Notes under the pieces: model-generated
What the model saw: only the letters and a program-made list of their open reading frames with translations
Told to the model about the DNA's origin: nothing
The model's database searches: none
Shown: positions 50,722 to 59,557 of the stretch, one piece after another
Layout of the letters: each line of letters begins with the position of its first letter
Numbering within the stretch: the first letter of the stretch is position 1
Made by a program: the position numbers and the translations under genes
Origin: Flavobacteriaceae bacterium
Lineage (GTDB): Bacteria > Bacteroidota > Bacteroidia > Flavobacteriales > Flavobacteriaceae
Assembly (NCBI GenBank): GCA_028284005.1
Contig: JANQSO010000008.1
Coordinates: forward strand, 124,001 to 188,000
Length of the DNA: 64,000 nt
Reading direction: 5' to 3'

Positions 50722-52197
50722 ATGCAAGACCAGGACAACCTTTCAAAAATCAATATTGAAGATCAAAAGATCATGGAGAATAAAGAGCTGAATATTTGGG
50801 AAGCTCTTATTCCTGTGGTAATTTTAATGGGCTTGCTCGCCTATAATATTTTCTTTGCGGACGGAGCCTGGTTAGGAGATTATTCTAACCAGTACATTCT
50901 TCTTATGGGTGGAGGAGTTGCTGCAATAGTTGGTTTTTTTAATAAAGTGTCTCTCGGTAGAATGTTTGTAGAGATCTGGGAAAACTTAAAAAGTATTTTT
51001 ATCCCCATTATGATCTTACTTCTGGTGGGCGCCCTCGCAGGTACCTGGTTGGTTAGCGGTGTTATCCCGGCAATGGTCTACTACGGATTACAGGTATTAA
51101 GCCCTGAAATTTTTCTACCTGCCTCGGTAGTCATCGCTGCCATTATATCAATCGCAACAGGAAGTTCCTGGACAACTTCGGCGACAGTAGGTATTGCTCT
51201 TATAGGTATTGGAACAGCTTTGGGAATTTCAGGAGGAATGATAGCCGGTGCTGTGATCTCCGGGGCTTATTTTGGTGATAAGATGTCGCCTCTTAGTGAC
51301 ACCACTAACCTCGCTCCCGCTATGGCTGGAACCGATCTCTTTACACATATTAGATACATGGCATTTACAACGGTGCCCACTATAATTGTTGCACTTATCG
51401 TGTTCTCAATTATCAGCACAATGATCGATACTACGGGAAGTGCAGATATTAGTGGTCTTTTAGCTACTATCAATACTACCTTTGTAATTACTCCGTGGTT
51501 ATTCATAGTTCCGCTGATCGTGATCGCCTTGATCTTATTGAAGACAAAACCTCTTATTGCCCTGGCAGCCGGCGTACTTTCTGCAGCTGTTTTTGCCTTT
51601 ATTTTTCAGGCAGAAATTTTGGGCGGATTGTCTTCCTCTAATACATCTTCCATTATTAATGCAGTCTTTACAGATACGGCCATTGTAACTGAGAATGAAA
51701 AACTCAACGACCTGTTTTCATCCGGCGGAATGAAAGGAATGTTGTGGACTATCTTTTTAATCATCTGTGCTATGGTATTTGGGGGTATTATGGATGCCAT
51801 TGGAGCCTTAGCCAGAATCACAAGAGAGCTGCTAAAACTTGCCACTACGGTTTTTGGACTCTTTGCAAGTACAGTGATAAGTTGTTTGGGATTAAATGCA
51901 ATTGCATCAGACCAATACCTGGCGATCGTAATTCCGGGAAAAATGTTCAAGAAAGCATTTGACGATCGTGGCCTGGCCCCTGAAAACCTTTCCAGAACGC
52001 TTGAAGACAGTGGAACGGTCACTTCTGTCCTGATTCCCTGGAATACTTGTGGTGCGTACCAAAGTGGTGTTTTGGGAGTAGGTGTAGGTGAATACTTTTT
52101 CTATGCGATCTTCAATTGGCTAAGCCCGTTTATGACACTTCTTTTTGCTGCTTTCAACATAAAGATCCGTCAATTGGCCGGAGCCAAAACTGCTTAA
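50722..52197 (+). CDS. nhaC: Na+/H+ antiporter, NhaC family
   Basis: A 491-residue polytopic transporter, exchanging Na+ for H+ across the cytoplasmic membrane. Conserved blocks are SIATGSSWTTSATVGIALIGIG, GDKMSPLSDTTNLAPAMAG and LEDSGTVTSVLIPWNTCGAYQSGVLG, diagnostic of NhaC. I use the ATG at 50722 (MQDQDNLSKINIED...); an ATG at 50644 would add 26 residues with no match to the family, and one at 50773 would also be possible. It stands alone on the plus strand. Na+ antiport fits a marine or saline habitat. Confidence 0.93.
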   Translation: MQDQDNLSKINIEDQKIMENKELNIWEALIPVVILMGLLAYNIFFADGAWLGDYSNQYILLMGGGVAAIVGFFNKVSLGRMFVEIWENLKSIFIPIMILLLVGALAGTWLVSGVIPAMVYYGLQVLSPEIFLPASVVIAAIISIATGSSWTTSATVGIALIGIGTALGISGGMIAGAVISGAYFGDKMSPLSDTTNLAPAMAGTDLFTHIRYMAFTTVPTIIVALIVFSIISTMIDTTGSADISGLLATINTTFVITPWLFIVPLIVIALILLKTKPLIALAAGVLSAAVFAFIFQAEILGGLSSSNTSSIINAVFTDTAIVTENEKLNDLFSSGGMKGMLWTIFLIICAMVFGGIMDAIGALARITRELLKLATTVFGLFASTVISCLGLNAIASDQYLAIVIPGKMFKKAFDDRGLAPENLSRTLEDSGTVTSVLIPWNTCGAYQSGVLGVGVGEYFFYAIFNWLSPFMTLLFAAFNIKIRQLAGAKTA

Positions 52198-52262
52198 TAT
52201 TTTATAGGAAGAATTCACAAAAAATTAAATGCTTTTAGCTTTTAATTCAGCTTTTGAATTTG

Positions 52263-52270
52263 TACTTTTG
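52263..52270 (+). promoter_or_regulatory. -7 element of the peroxiredoxin gene
   Basis: TACTTTTG matches the Bacteroidota -7 consensus TAnnTTTG. The -33 position (around 52240) holds only TTTTAG, a weak match. Transcription would begin near 52277, 30 bp before the ATG. Confidence 0.45.
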
Positions 52271-52308
52271 CAGCCTTAAATAAGTACTAAAATTCAAAAG
52301 TAATAATT

Positions 52309-52953
52309 ATGGCATTTGTAGGTAAAAAATTCCCTGATTTATTTGTTGACGCAATAGATAAAAACGGCGTAACACAAAAAATAAATATTCTCTCAACGGC
52401 GCAATCCGAAGGAAAAAAAATAATCCTTTTTTGGTACCCGAAAGATTTTACTTTTGTTTGCCCGACCGAGTTGCATGCTTTCCAGGCTGCACTTGATGAG
52501 TTTGAAAAAAGAAACACTCTGGTTATAGGAGCTTCGTGTGATACACCGGAAGTACATTTTGCCTGGTTAAATACCCCAAAGAACAATGGTGGAATAAAAG
52601 GTGTGACCTATCCTATCCTGGCAGATACAAACCGTAATCTTTCGTCACAATTAGATATTCTGGATATTACAAACGAACGTTACGACGATGAGACCGGGAA
52701 TGTACTTGTAGATGGTGACAATGTTACCTACCGAGCTACTTATTTGATCGATGAAAAGGGAACCGTTTTTCATGAAAGTATTAACCATATGCCAGTGGGT
52801 AGAAATGTTTCAGAGTTTATTAGATTGATCGATGCATATACTCATGTTCAGGAGAATGGAGAAGTATGTCCTGCAAACTGGCAGGAAGGAGCTTCAGCAA
52901 TGAATGCAGACCGCAAAGGGGTTGCAGAGTATCTAAGCCAGCATCTAAACTAA
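52309..52953 (+). CDS. 2-Cys peroxiredoxin (AhpC/Prx type)
   Basis: A 214-residue thiol peroxidase that reduces hydrogen peroxide and organic peroxides. The peroxidatic Cys51 lies in DFTFVCPTELHAF and the resolving Cys is in GEVCPANW near the end, so it is a typical 2-Cys enzyme. No reductase (AhpF) gene is adjacent, so thioredoxin is the probable electron donor. A strong terminator follows at 52991-53028. Confidence 0.95.
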   Translation: MAFVGKKFPDLFVDAIDKNGVTQKINILSTAQSEGKKIILFWYPKDFTFVCPTELHAFQAALDEFEKRNTLVIGASCDTPEVHFAWLNTPKNNGGIKGVTYPILADTNRNLSSQLDILDITNERYDDETGNVLVDGDNVTYRATYLIDEKGTVFHESINHMPVGRNVSEFIRLIDAYTHVQENGEVCPANWQEGASAMNADRKGVAEYLSQHLN

Positions 52954-52990
52954 AAGATAATAGTTTATAGATTAAGTTAAGTTGTTTAAG

Positions 52991-53028
52991 AACCCTCTCT
53001 TTCTAAAATTTGGAAGAGAGGGTTTTTT
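52991..53028 (+). terminator. Terminator after the peroxiredoxin gene
   Basis: Stem AACCCTCTCTT (52991-53001) pairs with AAGAGAGGGTT (53014-53024), followed by six T in total. A strong intrinsic terminator separating the peroxiredoxin from the downstream tpx unit. Confidence 0.88.
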
Positions 53029-53113
53029 ATGAAATATTTTAGCTTTATATGCTATTCTCCACTTCATTTAATTCCGAATGCGTATTTTTATCCTTCAATT
53101 ATATTCAAAAAAT

Positions 53114-53614
53114 ATGGCATCCATTACACTTGGCGGAAATCCTGCAGAAACCATAGGAAATATCCCGGAAATAGGCACTATAGCTTCAAATTTTGTGTTG
53201 AGAACAACAGACCTGTCTTCGAAGTCTTTGTTAGATTATAATGGTTACAGAAAAATCCTGAATATTTTTCCCAGTATTGACACAGGAGTCTGTTCGGCTT
53301 CTGCGAGAAAATTTAACGAGGAGGCTTCAAACTTAAAAAACACAAAGGTTTTGTGTATTTCAAGAGACCTTCCGTTTGCTCAAAGTCGTTTTTGTGCTGC
53401 CGAAGGAATTGAAAATGTGGAAATGCTTTCAGATTTTGAAGACGGCAGTTTTGGAAAGGCCTATGGCTTAGAGATCATCAATGGTGCTTTTAAAAACTTG
53501 CACTCAAGAGTAGTCATCGTTTTAGATGAAAACAACAAGGTAATGTATACAGAACAAGTACCTGAGATAGGTCAGGAACCCGATTATATTTCGGCTTTAA
53601 AAATGTTACGATAA
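53114..53614 (+). CDS. tpx: Atypical 2-Cys thiol peroxidase
   Basis: A 166-residue Tpx. I choose the ATG at 53114 (MASITLGGNPAETIG), which matches the family start; the upstream ATG at 53078 would add 12 unrelated residues. The peroxidatic Cys60 lies in PSIDTGVCSASAR and the resolving Cys94 in RFCAAEG. It removes alkyl hydroperoxides with thioredoxin. Its stop codon and the dgkA start are adjacent (TAA ATG), so the two genes are co-transcribed. Confidence 0.95.
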   Translation: MASITLGGNPAETIGNIPEIGTIASNFVLRTTDLSSKSLLDYNGYRKILNIFPSIDTGVCSASARKFNEEASNLKNTKVLCISRDLPFAQSRFCAAEGIENVEMLSDFEDGSFGKAYGLEIINGAFKNLHSRVVIVLDENNKVMYTEQVPEIGQEPDYISALKMLR

Positions 53615-53974
53615 ATGTGGAATTCTTATTTGGGCAAACGCCTTAAAGGTTTTGGCTATGCATCTAAAGGAGCCTGGATGCTTCTTAAAAATGAGCCAAG
53701 TATTCAAGTACAGGCCGTTATTGCTGTCTTAATTACTATCGCAGGATTTTATTTTGAAATTTCGACAACCGAATGGCTGCTTCAAATATTCGCTATAGGC
53801 TTGGTCATGAGTATTGAAGGACTCAATACCGCTGCCGAAGAAATGGCAGATTTTGTCCACCCTAATTTCCATAACAAAATTGGTTATATAAAAGATGTTG
53901 CCGCCGGTGCAGTATTCTTCGCGGCGATAGCAGCAATCGTTATCGCCTGTATCATTTATATTCCAAAGTTCTAG
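53615..53974 (+). CDS. dgkA: Diacylglycerol kinase family protein (undecaprenol kinase-like)
   Basis: A 119-residue membrane protein of the DagK family, with three hydrophobic helices and the signature EGLNTAAEEMADFVHP plus GYIKDVAAGAVF. In Gram-negative bacteria the family phosphorylates diacylglycerol or, in Gram-positive relatives, undecaprenol. The protein is cytoplasmic-membrane bound. It starts immediately after the tpx stop. Confidence 0.93.
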   Translation: MWNSYLGKRLKGFGYASKGAWMLLKNEPSIQVQAVIAVLITIAGFYFEISTTEWLLQIFAIGLVMSIEGLNTAAEEMADFVHPNFHNKIGYIKDVAAGAVFFAAIAAIVIACIIYIPKF

Positions 53975-53989
53975 GTTCCTAAAATCACC

Positions 53990-54031
53990 CAAACAGGTGA
54001 TTGACAGTCACTTGTTTGCTTTGTAAGTTTA
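53990..54031 (+). promoter_or_regulatory. Inverted repeat and promoter before the VWA gene
   Basis: CAAACAGGTGA (53990-54000) pairs with TCACTTGTTTG (54008-54018; one mismatch) over a 7-nt loop, with no T tract after it, so it is a weak terminator or an operator. TTG at 54001-54003, a 20-bp spacer and TAAGTTTA (54024-54031, one base off consensus) would form a promoter that includes the loop, transcribing the VWA gene from about 54038. The overlap of the repeat with the -33 region favours a regulatory role. Confidence 0.5.
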
Positions 54032-54079
54032 TTCCTAAATAAATTTTCTAAGTATATTAACTCTAATTCTGAATACATT

Positions 54080-55471
54080 ATGAGACTAGCTATCATTCTT
54101 ATTTGTGCGATTAGTTTTGTGTTTCAAACGAATGCACAGAACAAAGAAGCACTTTCGCCAATTATTTTTATTTACGATGCAAGTGGCTCTATGTGGGGAC
54201 AAATGCAAGGCAAGACCAAAATGGAGATCGCTTCAGGTGTATTGTCTACTTCAATAAATAGCCTCCCCGAAAATCAAGAAATTGGTTTGGTGGCTTATGG
54301 CCACAGGAAAAAAGGAGATTGCAAGGACGTCGAGTTTTTAGTGGATGTTTCCAATGGAACTAAATCTAAGGTAAATAGTACACTTAAAGGAATCAAACCA
54401 CTGGGAATGACACCCCTTGCCTATTCTGCAACACAAGTGATCGATAAGCTTCGTGTTTCCAAAACAAAAGCTACCATTATTTTGGTCACTGACGGAATTG
54501 AATCCTGTAACGGTAATATCTGTGATGTGGTAAAAGCTGCCAAAAAAGAAGGTATTGATTTTAGGTTGCATATTATTGGATTTGGGTTAAAAGCAGGGGA
54601 AACAGAACAGCTCAAATGTGCAGCAAATGCAGGTGACGGTCAATATTACGATGCTGCAGATGCAAGTGGTTTAAGTAATGTTCTAAATGAAGCTACTTCA
54701 GAAACTGTAGACAAACCAAAAGGTAACTTTGGGGTTTACGCTGTTAAAAATGGAGAACCTATTGACGCTTACGTAAAGGCATTTATAGCAGGCACTCAAA
54801 AAGAAGCAGGCACACTAAGAACCTATAAAGAAACCCGCTATATGTATCTGCCTGCCGGAACTTATGATCTTGTAGCACATCCTATTGGCAGTGACGTAAA
54901 TTCGATAACTATAAGAGGAGAACAAAGCTTCGATGACAAAGTAACAGAGCGTACCATTAGTTTTGATGGCGGAAAACTAGGGATTACCACCACAAACAAT
55001 GGTGAAAATTGGGACTGTACCGTAAAAGTATATGGCCAGGATGGGAAAGTAGTTGCGACTGTACGTACATATAAGGCTCCAAAAGAAGTGGAAGTAGATC
55101 CGGGAACTTACAAAATTGTAATTCAGGGATTGATTATGGAAGGAATTGAAACCTCTACCGAAATAGAAAACTTAATAGTTAAAACGGGAGGTATTACACC
55201 TGTTTCACATGATTTTAAAACAGGGACCGTATTTATTGATGCAAAAGCAGAAGGCAATTCTATAGACAGTGTTGTAACTATACATGAAGCTTCCACAAAT
55301 AAAAATGTGGCAGGCAGCCGCACCTACGACCGTGGTACTGAATTTCTATTGAATCCGGGCACTTATAAAGTTAAAGTAACTCCACTTGGAAATTTTAAAG
55401 ACAGGAAATCACAAAGCTTTACCATAGAAGTAAAAAAAGGGGAAGCCATTACAAAAACAATTAAATTCTAA
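54080..55471 (+). CDS. Exported VWA-domain protein
   Basis: A 463-residue protein. A signal peptide (about 1-20, ending TNAQ) is followed by a von Willebrand A domain with an intact MIDAS motif (IFIYDASGSMW, plus the downstream Thr and Asp). After about residue 210 come two beta-sandwich repeats of similar sequence (for example GTYDLVAHPIGS, GTYKIVIQGLI, GTYKVKVTPLGN). It is probably periplasmic or surface bound, binding a ligand or partner in a metal-dependent way. It is followed 3 bp later by a membrane-protein gene, so the two form an operon. Confidence 0.88.
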   Translation: MRLAIILICAISFVFQTNAQNKEALSPIIFIYDASGSMWGQMQGKTKMEIASGVLSTSINSLPENQEIGLVAYGHRKKGDCKDVEFLVDVSNGTKSKVNSTLKGIKPLGMTPLAYSATQVIDKLRVSKTKATIILVTDGIESCNGNICDVVKAAKKEGIDFRLHIIGFGLKAGETEQLKCAANAGDGQYYDAADASGLSNVLNEATSETVDKPKGNFGVYAVKNGEPIDAYVKAFIAGTQKEAGTLRTYKETRYMYLPAGTYDLVAHPIGSDVNSITIRGEQSFDDKVTERTISFDGGKLGITTTNNGENWDCTVKVYGQDGKVVATVRTYKAPKEVEVDPGTYKIVIQGLIMEGIETSTEIENLIVKTGGITPVSHDFKTGTVFIDAKAEGNSIDSVVTIHEASTNKNVAGSRTYDRGTEFLLNPGTYKVKVTPLGNFKDRKSQSFTIEVKKGEAITKTIKF

Positions 55472-55473
55472 AG

Positions 55474-56442
55474 ATGAAAAAACTACTAAAACCTGCCAGT
55501 ATATTATTCTATCTACTTTGTTTGCCGGTCTTTTTTATCATTGGAGTCTATTTTGCCGGGCTTATTGATGCAGGAGAAGGACAAGGACTTGCCGGAGGTG
55601 CAATTGTTTTGGGTTGGGGTGTACTGTTTGCCGGAATAGCGTTTATTGCCTCTTTTTTTGTTGTGTATCATATACCACATAAAAAGGTAATACTAATGAA
55701 TTGGATTTTATTCATTCTCCTTTTAATTGGCTATGGAATTACGCATTACAGATTTAAGATGCGTGAAAAAAAAGACAAAGAACCCATAGATTCTAAAAAG
55801 GTGACCTCCCCGGCAGCAACAAAAACAATGGCAATGCTCAACTATAAAGATGCAATAGAGGTTTCCGGGCAGACTCAGGCTACAATGGGAATGGGCTATT
55901 TCTCTCCTAACTATTTTGAGAATCCCATACTTTATTTTTATGGAAACCTCAACCTGGAAAAATCAATTAGGGAGCATATGCCGTATGACAGTATCACCTT
56001 TTCAAGAAACAAATATGGTTCTTTTGAGATCGCTACCGCTCCACCCTGGCTTGTCCCGGACCATTTAAAATTAGATTATGATCTATTGTATTTTAAAATT
56101 GAAAGTATTACACAAGATTTTATAGAAGTAGTTGTAAATACACAGAACGGGCAAACCTCCTATGTAGATCGAAGCGCCGGTAACATTGTTTATTGGCCGG
56201 AATTTCTTTTGAATGTCCATTCTGTGGAATTTCTTCCCGGTTCTGGCGACAAGGTACGAGCCCGCCCTTTTAAAAATGCGAGCTTTAGCAATAGTCCCTA
56301 TGAGTTTATGCACCCGCTTAGAATTAAAGGAGAATGGATGGAGGTCGTTTTGATGGATCATGGTTTCAAAAAAACAGGCAAAGGCTGGATTCAATGGAAA
56401 CGAGAAGGCAAATTACTTGTGATGTATAACCTTTTAAGCTGA
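55474..56442 (+). CDS. Membrane protein of unknown function, partner of the VWA gene
   Basis: A 322-residue protein with three N-terminal hydrophobic helices (about 9-31, 43-67, 72-91) followed by a large soluble domain of unknown fold (about 110-322, with WPEFLLNVHSVEFL and the terminal KGWIQWKREGKLLVMYNLL). No named family. The 3-bp gap to the VWA gene implies co-translation and a joint role at the membrane. It has no catalytic motif I can identify. Confidence 0.72.
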   Translation: MKKLLKPASILFYLLCLPVFFIIGVYFAGLIDAGEGQGLAGGAIVLGWGVLFAGIAFIASFFVVYHIPHKKVILMNWILFILLLIGYGITHYRFKMREKKDKEPIDSKKVTSPAATKTMAMLNYKDAIEVSGQTQATMGMGYFSPNYFENPILYFYGNLNLEKSIREHMPYDSITFSRNKYGSFEIATAPPWLVPDHLKLDYDLLYFKIESITQDFIEVVVNTQNGQTSYVDRSAGNIVYWPEFLLNVHSVEFLPGSGDKVRARPFKNASFSNSPYEFMHPLRIKGEWMEVVLMDHGFKKTGKGWIQWKREGKLLVMYNLLS

Positions 56443-56476
56443 AAAGGATTGTTATGTTTTAGAAAATTTTATGTAG

Positions 56477-56504
56477 TTTGGGACGTTTGATATTTGTATT
56501 TTTG
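56477..56504 (+). promoter_or_regulatory. Predicted promoter for ftsK
   Basis: TTTG (56477-56480), a 16-bp spacer and TATTTTTG (56497-56504) resemble the TTG/TAnnTTTG type, although the spacer is a little short. Transcription would begin close to 56511, 17 bp before the ftsK ATG. Confidence 0.45.
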
Positions 56505-56527
56505 CTCAAAAGACAACCCAACCTTAC

Positions 56528-58906
56528 ATGGCGAAGAAGAAAACCGCTACATCTAAAAAAAGAAAAAAAACACGTAAAAAATTTAGTTTTACGTTATCTA
56601 AACAACAAAAGGTCATTTTAGGTAGTTTCCTGTTCTTGTTGGGGATCGCATTGTTGTTCTCTTTTATATCTTACTTTTTTACCTGGCAAACAGACCAAAG
56701 TGATATTGGACTTATAGACCAACGTGACCTGGAAGCAAAGAACTGGCTTAACAAGTTTGGAGCCAATGTGGGGCATTTCTTCATATATGATGGTTTTGGA
56801 ATTGCGGCGCTTATTCTTGCGTTTTTAATAACACTTACCGGCGTTTACTTCTTTTTCGATTTCGCAAAAAAACAACTAAAACGCTTCTGGTTCTGGGGGG
56901 TATTACTCATGATCTGGATTTCGGTATTCTTTGGCTTTTTTACTTCTAAAACCACACTGTTAAGTGGTACCATAGGTTTTGAGATCAATGACCTTCTTCA
57001 AGATTACCTGGGATTGATAGGTACAATATTAGTAATGACCTTTTTGGCGATTATCTATTTAGTGGTGCGCCTAAAAGTAACTCCTGAAAAAGTTGCTAGT
57101 GCTTTAAAAAGTACCAAAAAGGACATAGCACAGGATTTTACATCTCCGGAAGACAATACGGTTGATCAAACCGATTATGAAAAAGAAGTCATTCAAACGG
57201 TAACCGCTTCGGAAAAGACCACATTGGACCTCGATATACAAAAAGAAAAAATAGAAGAACCTACATTAAAAGTGGTTCCGAAAACTAGTGATGCTTCCTA
57301 CGAAACTGAGGTAACCATGGAAGTAGAACAAGCTGTTGAAGAGGAAACTGTTGAAGATAGCTTAAGTAAGAAGCTGGTATCGGACTTTGGGGAATTCGAC
57401 CCAACTTTAGAACTCAGTAACTATAAATTCCCCACCATCGAATTATTAAAGGATTATACGGGTGGGCAAGGAATTACGATCAACCAGGAGGAGCTGGAAG
57501 AAAACAAAAATCGTATTGTAGATACGCTCAGTAATTACAAAATTGGAATTGCAAATATTAAGGCAACTGTCGGCCCTACGGTGACCCTTTATGAAATTGT
57601 TCCTGAAGCCGGGATTCGGATCTCAAAAATTAAAAATCTGGAAGATGATATTGCGCTTTCCCTTTCTGCTTTGGGGATTCGTATTATAGCTCCTATTCCG
57701 GGGCGGGGAACCATTGGTATTGAAGTACCTAATAAAAAACCAAAGATTGTCTCGATGCGTTCCGTGATCGCATCCCCTAAGTTTCAGAATGCCGAAATGG
57801 AACTTCCTCTGGCTTTGGGAAAAACCATCAGTAACGAAACTTTTGTAGTTGACCTCGCTAAAATGCCTCACTTACTAATGGCAGGAGCAACCGGGCAAGG
57901 TAAATCGGTTGGGTTAAATGCAATCCTAACCTCATTACTTTATAAAAAACATCCGGCAGAAGTAAAATTTGTACTGGTAGACCCTAAAAAAGTGGAGCTT
58001 ACGCTTTTCAATAAAATTGAGCGTCATTACCTGGCAAAACTACCGGATAGTGAAGAAGCTATTATCACAGATACCAATAAAGTGATCTATACGCTCAATT
58101 CATTATGTATAGAAATGGACGCTCGTTATGATCTGCTTAAAGATGCAATGGTCAGGAACATAAAAGAATACAACACCAAATTCAAGGCCCGTAAATTAAA
58201 TCCCAATGAGGGGCATCGTTTCCTTCCCTATATAGTATTGGTGATCGATGAATTTGCAGATCTCATCATGACTGCAGGTAAAGAGGTGGAAACACCCATT
58301 GCAAGATTAGCGCAATTAGCGCGTGCTATCGGTATTCATTTGATCGTTGCCACGCAAAGGCCGTCTGTAAACGTTATTACCGGGATCATTAAAGCCAACT
58401 TCCCTGCTCGCGTGGCTTTTAGAGTTACCAGTAAAATTGATTCCCGTACTATTTTGGATAATTCCGGGGCCGACCAATTAATAGGGCGCGGAGATATGCT
58501 ATTTACGCAAGGTAATGACCTTACCCGCCTGCAATGTGCATTTGTGGATACTCCGGAAGTAGCAGACATTACAGATTTCATTGGCTCTCAAAAAGCATAT
58601 GCAGATGCACACATTTTACCTGAATATGTAGGTGAAGAAGGTGGCACAAATCTTGATATTAGTATTGAGGAACGTGATAAAATGTTTAGGGAAGCAGCAG
58701 AAGTTTTAGTAATAGCGCAACAAGGTTCGGCGTCATTATTGCAACGAAAGTTGAAATTAGGCTACAACCGTGCCGGAAGGATTATTGACCAACTGGAAGC
58801 TGCCGGAATTGTGGGCCCTTTTGAAGGAAGTAAAGCAAGACAAGTACTCGTTCCAACCATTGACGCATTAAATCAACTATTAGACAACGAAAGTAATAAC
58901 ATTTAA
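56528..58906 (+). CDS. ftsK: DNA translocase FtsK/SpoIIIE
   Basis: A 792-residue septal DNA pump that segregates chromosome termini. The basic N-terminus is followed by four transmembrane helices (about 35-200), a charged linker, the FtsK alpha/beta motor with Walker A GATGQGKS (about 453-460) and Walker B LVIDEFADLI, and a C-terminal winged-helix gamma domain (LQRKLKLGYNRAGRIIDQLEAAGIVGP, in part: GYNRAGRIIDQLE). It begins a plus-strand operon with lolA and lptF/G, genes of envelope biogenesis. Confidence 0.96.
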   Translation: MAKKKTATSKKRKKTRKKFSFTLSKQQKVILGSFLFLLGIALLFSFISYFFTWQTDQSDIGLIDQRDLEAKNWLNKFGANVGHFFIYDGFGIAALILAFLITLTGVYFFFDFAKKQLKRFWFWGVLLMIWISVFFGFFTSKTTLLSGTIGFEINDLLQDYLGLIGTILVMTFLAIIYLVVRLKVTPEKVASALKSTKKDIAQDFTSPEDNTVDQTDYEKEVIQTVTASEKTTLDLDIQKEKIEEPTLKVVPKTSDASYETEVTMEVEQAVEEETVEDSLSKKLVSDFGEFDPTLELSNYKFPTIELLKDYTGGQGITINQEELEENKNRIVDTLSNYKIGIANIKATVGPTVTLYEIVPEAGIRISKIKNLEDDIALSLSALGIRIIAPIPGRGTIGIEVPNKKPKIVSMRSVIASPKFQNAEMELPLALGKTISNETFVVDLAKMPHLLMAGATGQGKSVGLNAILTSLLYKKHPAEVKFVLVDPKKVELTLFNKIERHYLAKLPDSEEAIITDTNKVIYTLNSLCIEMDARYDLLKDAMVRNIKEYNTKFKARKLNPNEGHRFLPYIVLVIDEFADLIMTAGKEVETPIARLAQLARAIGIHLIVATQRPSVNVITGIIKANFPARVAFRVTSKIDSRTILDNSGADQLIGRGDMLFTQGNDLTRLQCAFVDTPEVADITDFIGSQKAYADAHILPEYVGEEGGTNLDISIEERDKMFREAAEVLVIAQQGSASLLQRKLKLGYNRAGRIIDQLEAAGIVGPFEGSKARQVLVPTIDALNQLLDNESNNI

Positions 58907-58907
58907 C

Positions 58908-59549
58908 ATGAAAAAGTTAGCCTTACTATTAATAGCAATTTTTACTGTAACAATTGCAAGCGCTCAGGGTGCTAAATCTTTACTGAATGAAGTTTCAGCT
59001 AAGGCAAAAAGCTATGACAACATCCATATAGATTTTAAATACAATCTTAACAATTCTAAAGAGAATGTAAATCAGGATACACGTGGCGATGTAACGCTTT
59101 CGGGGGAGAAGTATGTTTTAAACATGCTGGGTACTACCCGCTTATTTGATGGAAAAAATATTTATACTATCGTTCCCGAAGATGAAGAGGTCACTATTTC
59201 AAAGTATGATCCCAAAGAAGATAAAGAGATCTCCATTTCAAAATTATTGAGTTTTTATGAGAAAGGATATACGTATAAAATGGATATCGTCCAGAATGTA
59301 AAAGGACGAAAGATTCAATTTATAAAATTAATTCCTATTGATACCAAGGCGGAAATGAAAGACATCTTATTGGGTATCGATGTGCAAACCAAGCATATTT
59401 ATAAATTAATTCAGACCGATGCAAAGGGTACAAAATATACTGTTACCGTAAATTCTTTTAAAACCAACCAGCCTCTTTCCAAAACCTTGTTTACCTTTGA
59501 TGAAGACAAATATAAGCAGGACGGCTACTACATCAATAAGTTGGATTAA
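58908..59549 (+). CDS. lolA: LolA-like outer-membrane lipoprotein carrier
   Basis: A 213-residue periplasmic protein with a signal peptide (about 1-19, ending SAQG) and a LolA-type half-barrel (about 25-205; SKAKSYDNIHIDFKYNL, DGKNIYTIVPEDEEV, FTFDEDKYKQDGYY). It carries lipoproteins across the periplasm from the inner to the outer membrane. It starts one base after the ftsK stop (TAA C ATG), so it is translationally coupled. Confidence 0.88.
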   Translation: MKKLALLLIAIFTVTIASAQGAKSLLNEVSAKAKSYDNIHIDFKYNLNNSKENVNQDTRGDVTLSGEKYVLNMLGTTRLFDGKNIYTIVPEDEEVTISKYDPKEDKEISISKLLSFYEKGYTYKMDIVQNVKGRKIQFIKLIPIDTKAEMKDILLGIDVQTKHIYKLIQTDAKGTKYTVTVNSFKTNQPLSKTLFTFDEDKYKQDGYYINKLD

Positions 59550-59557
59550 GGTACTCC

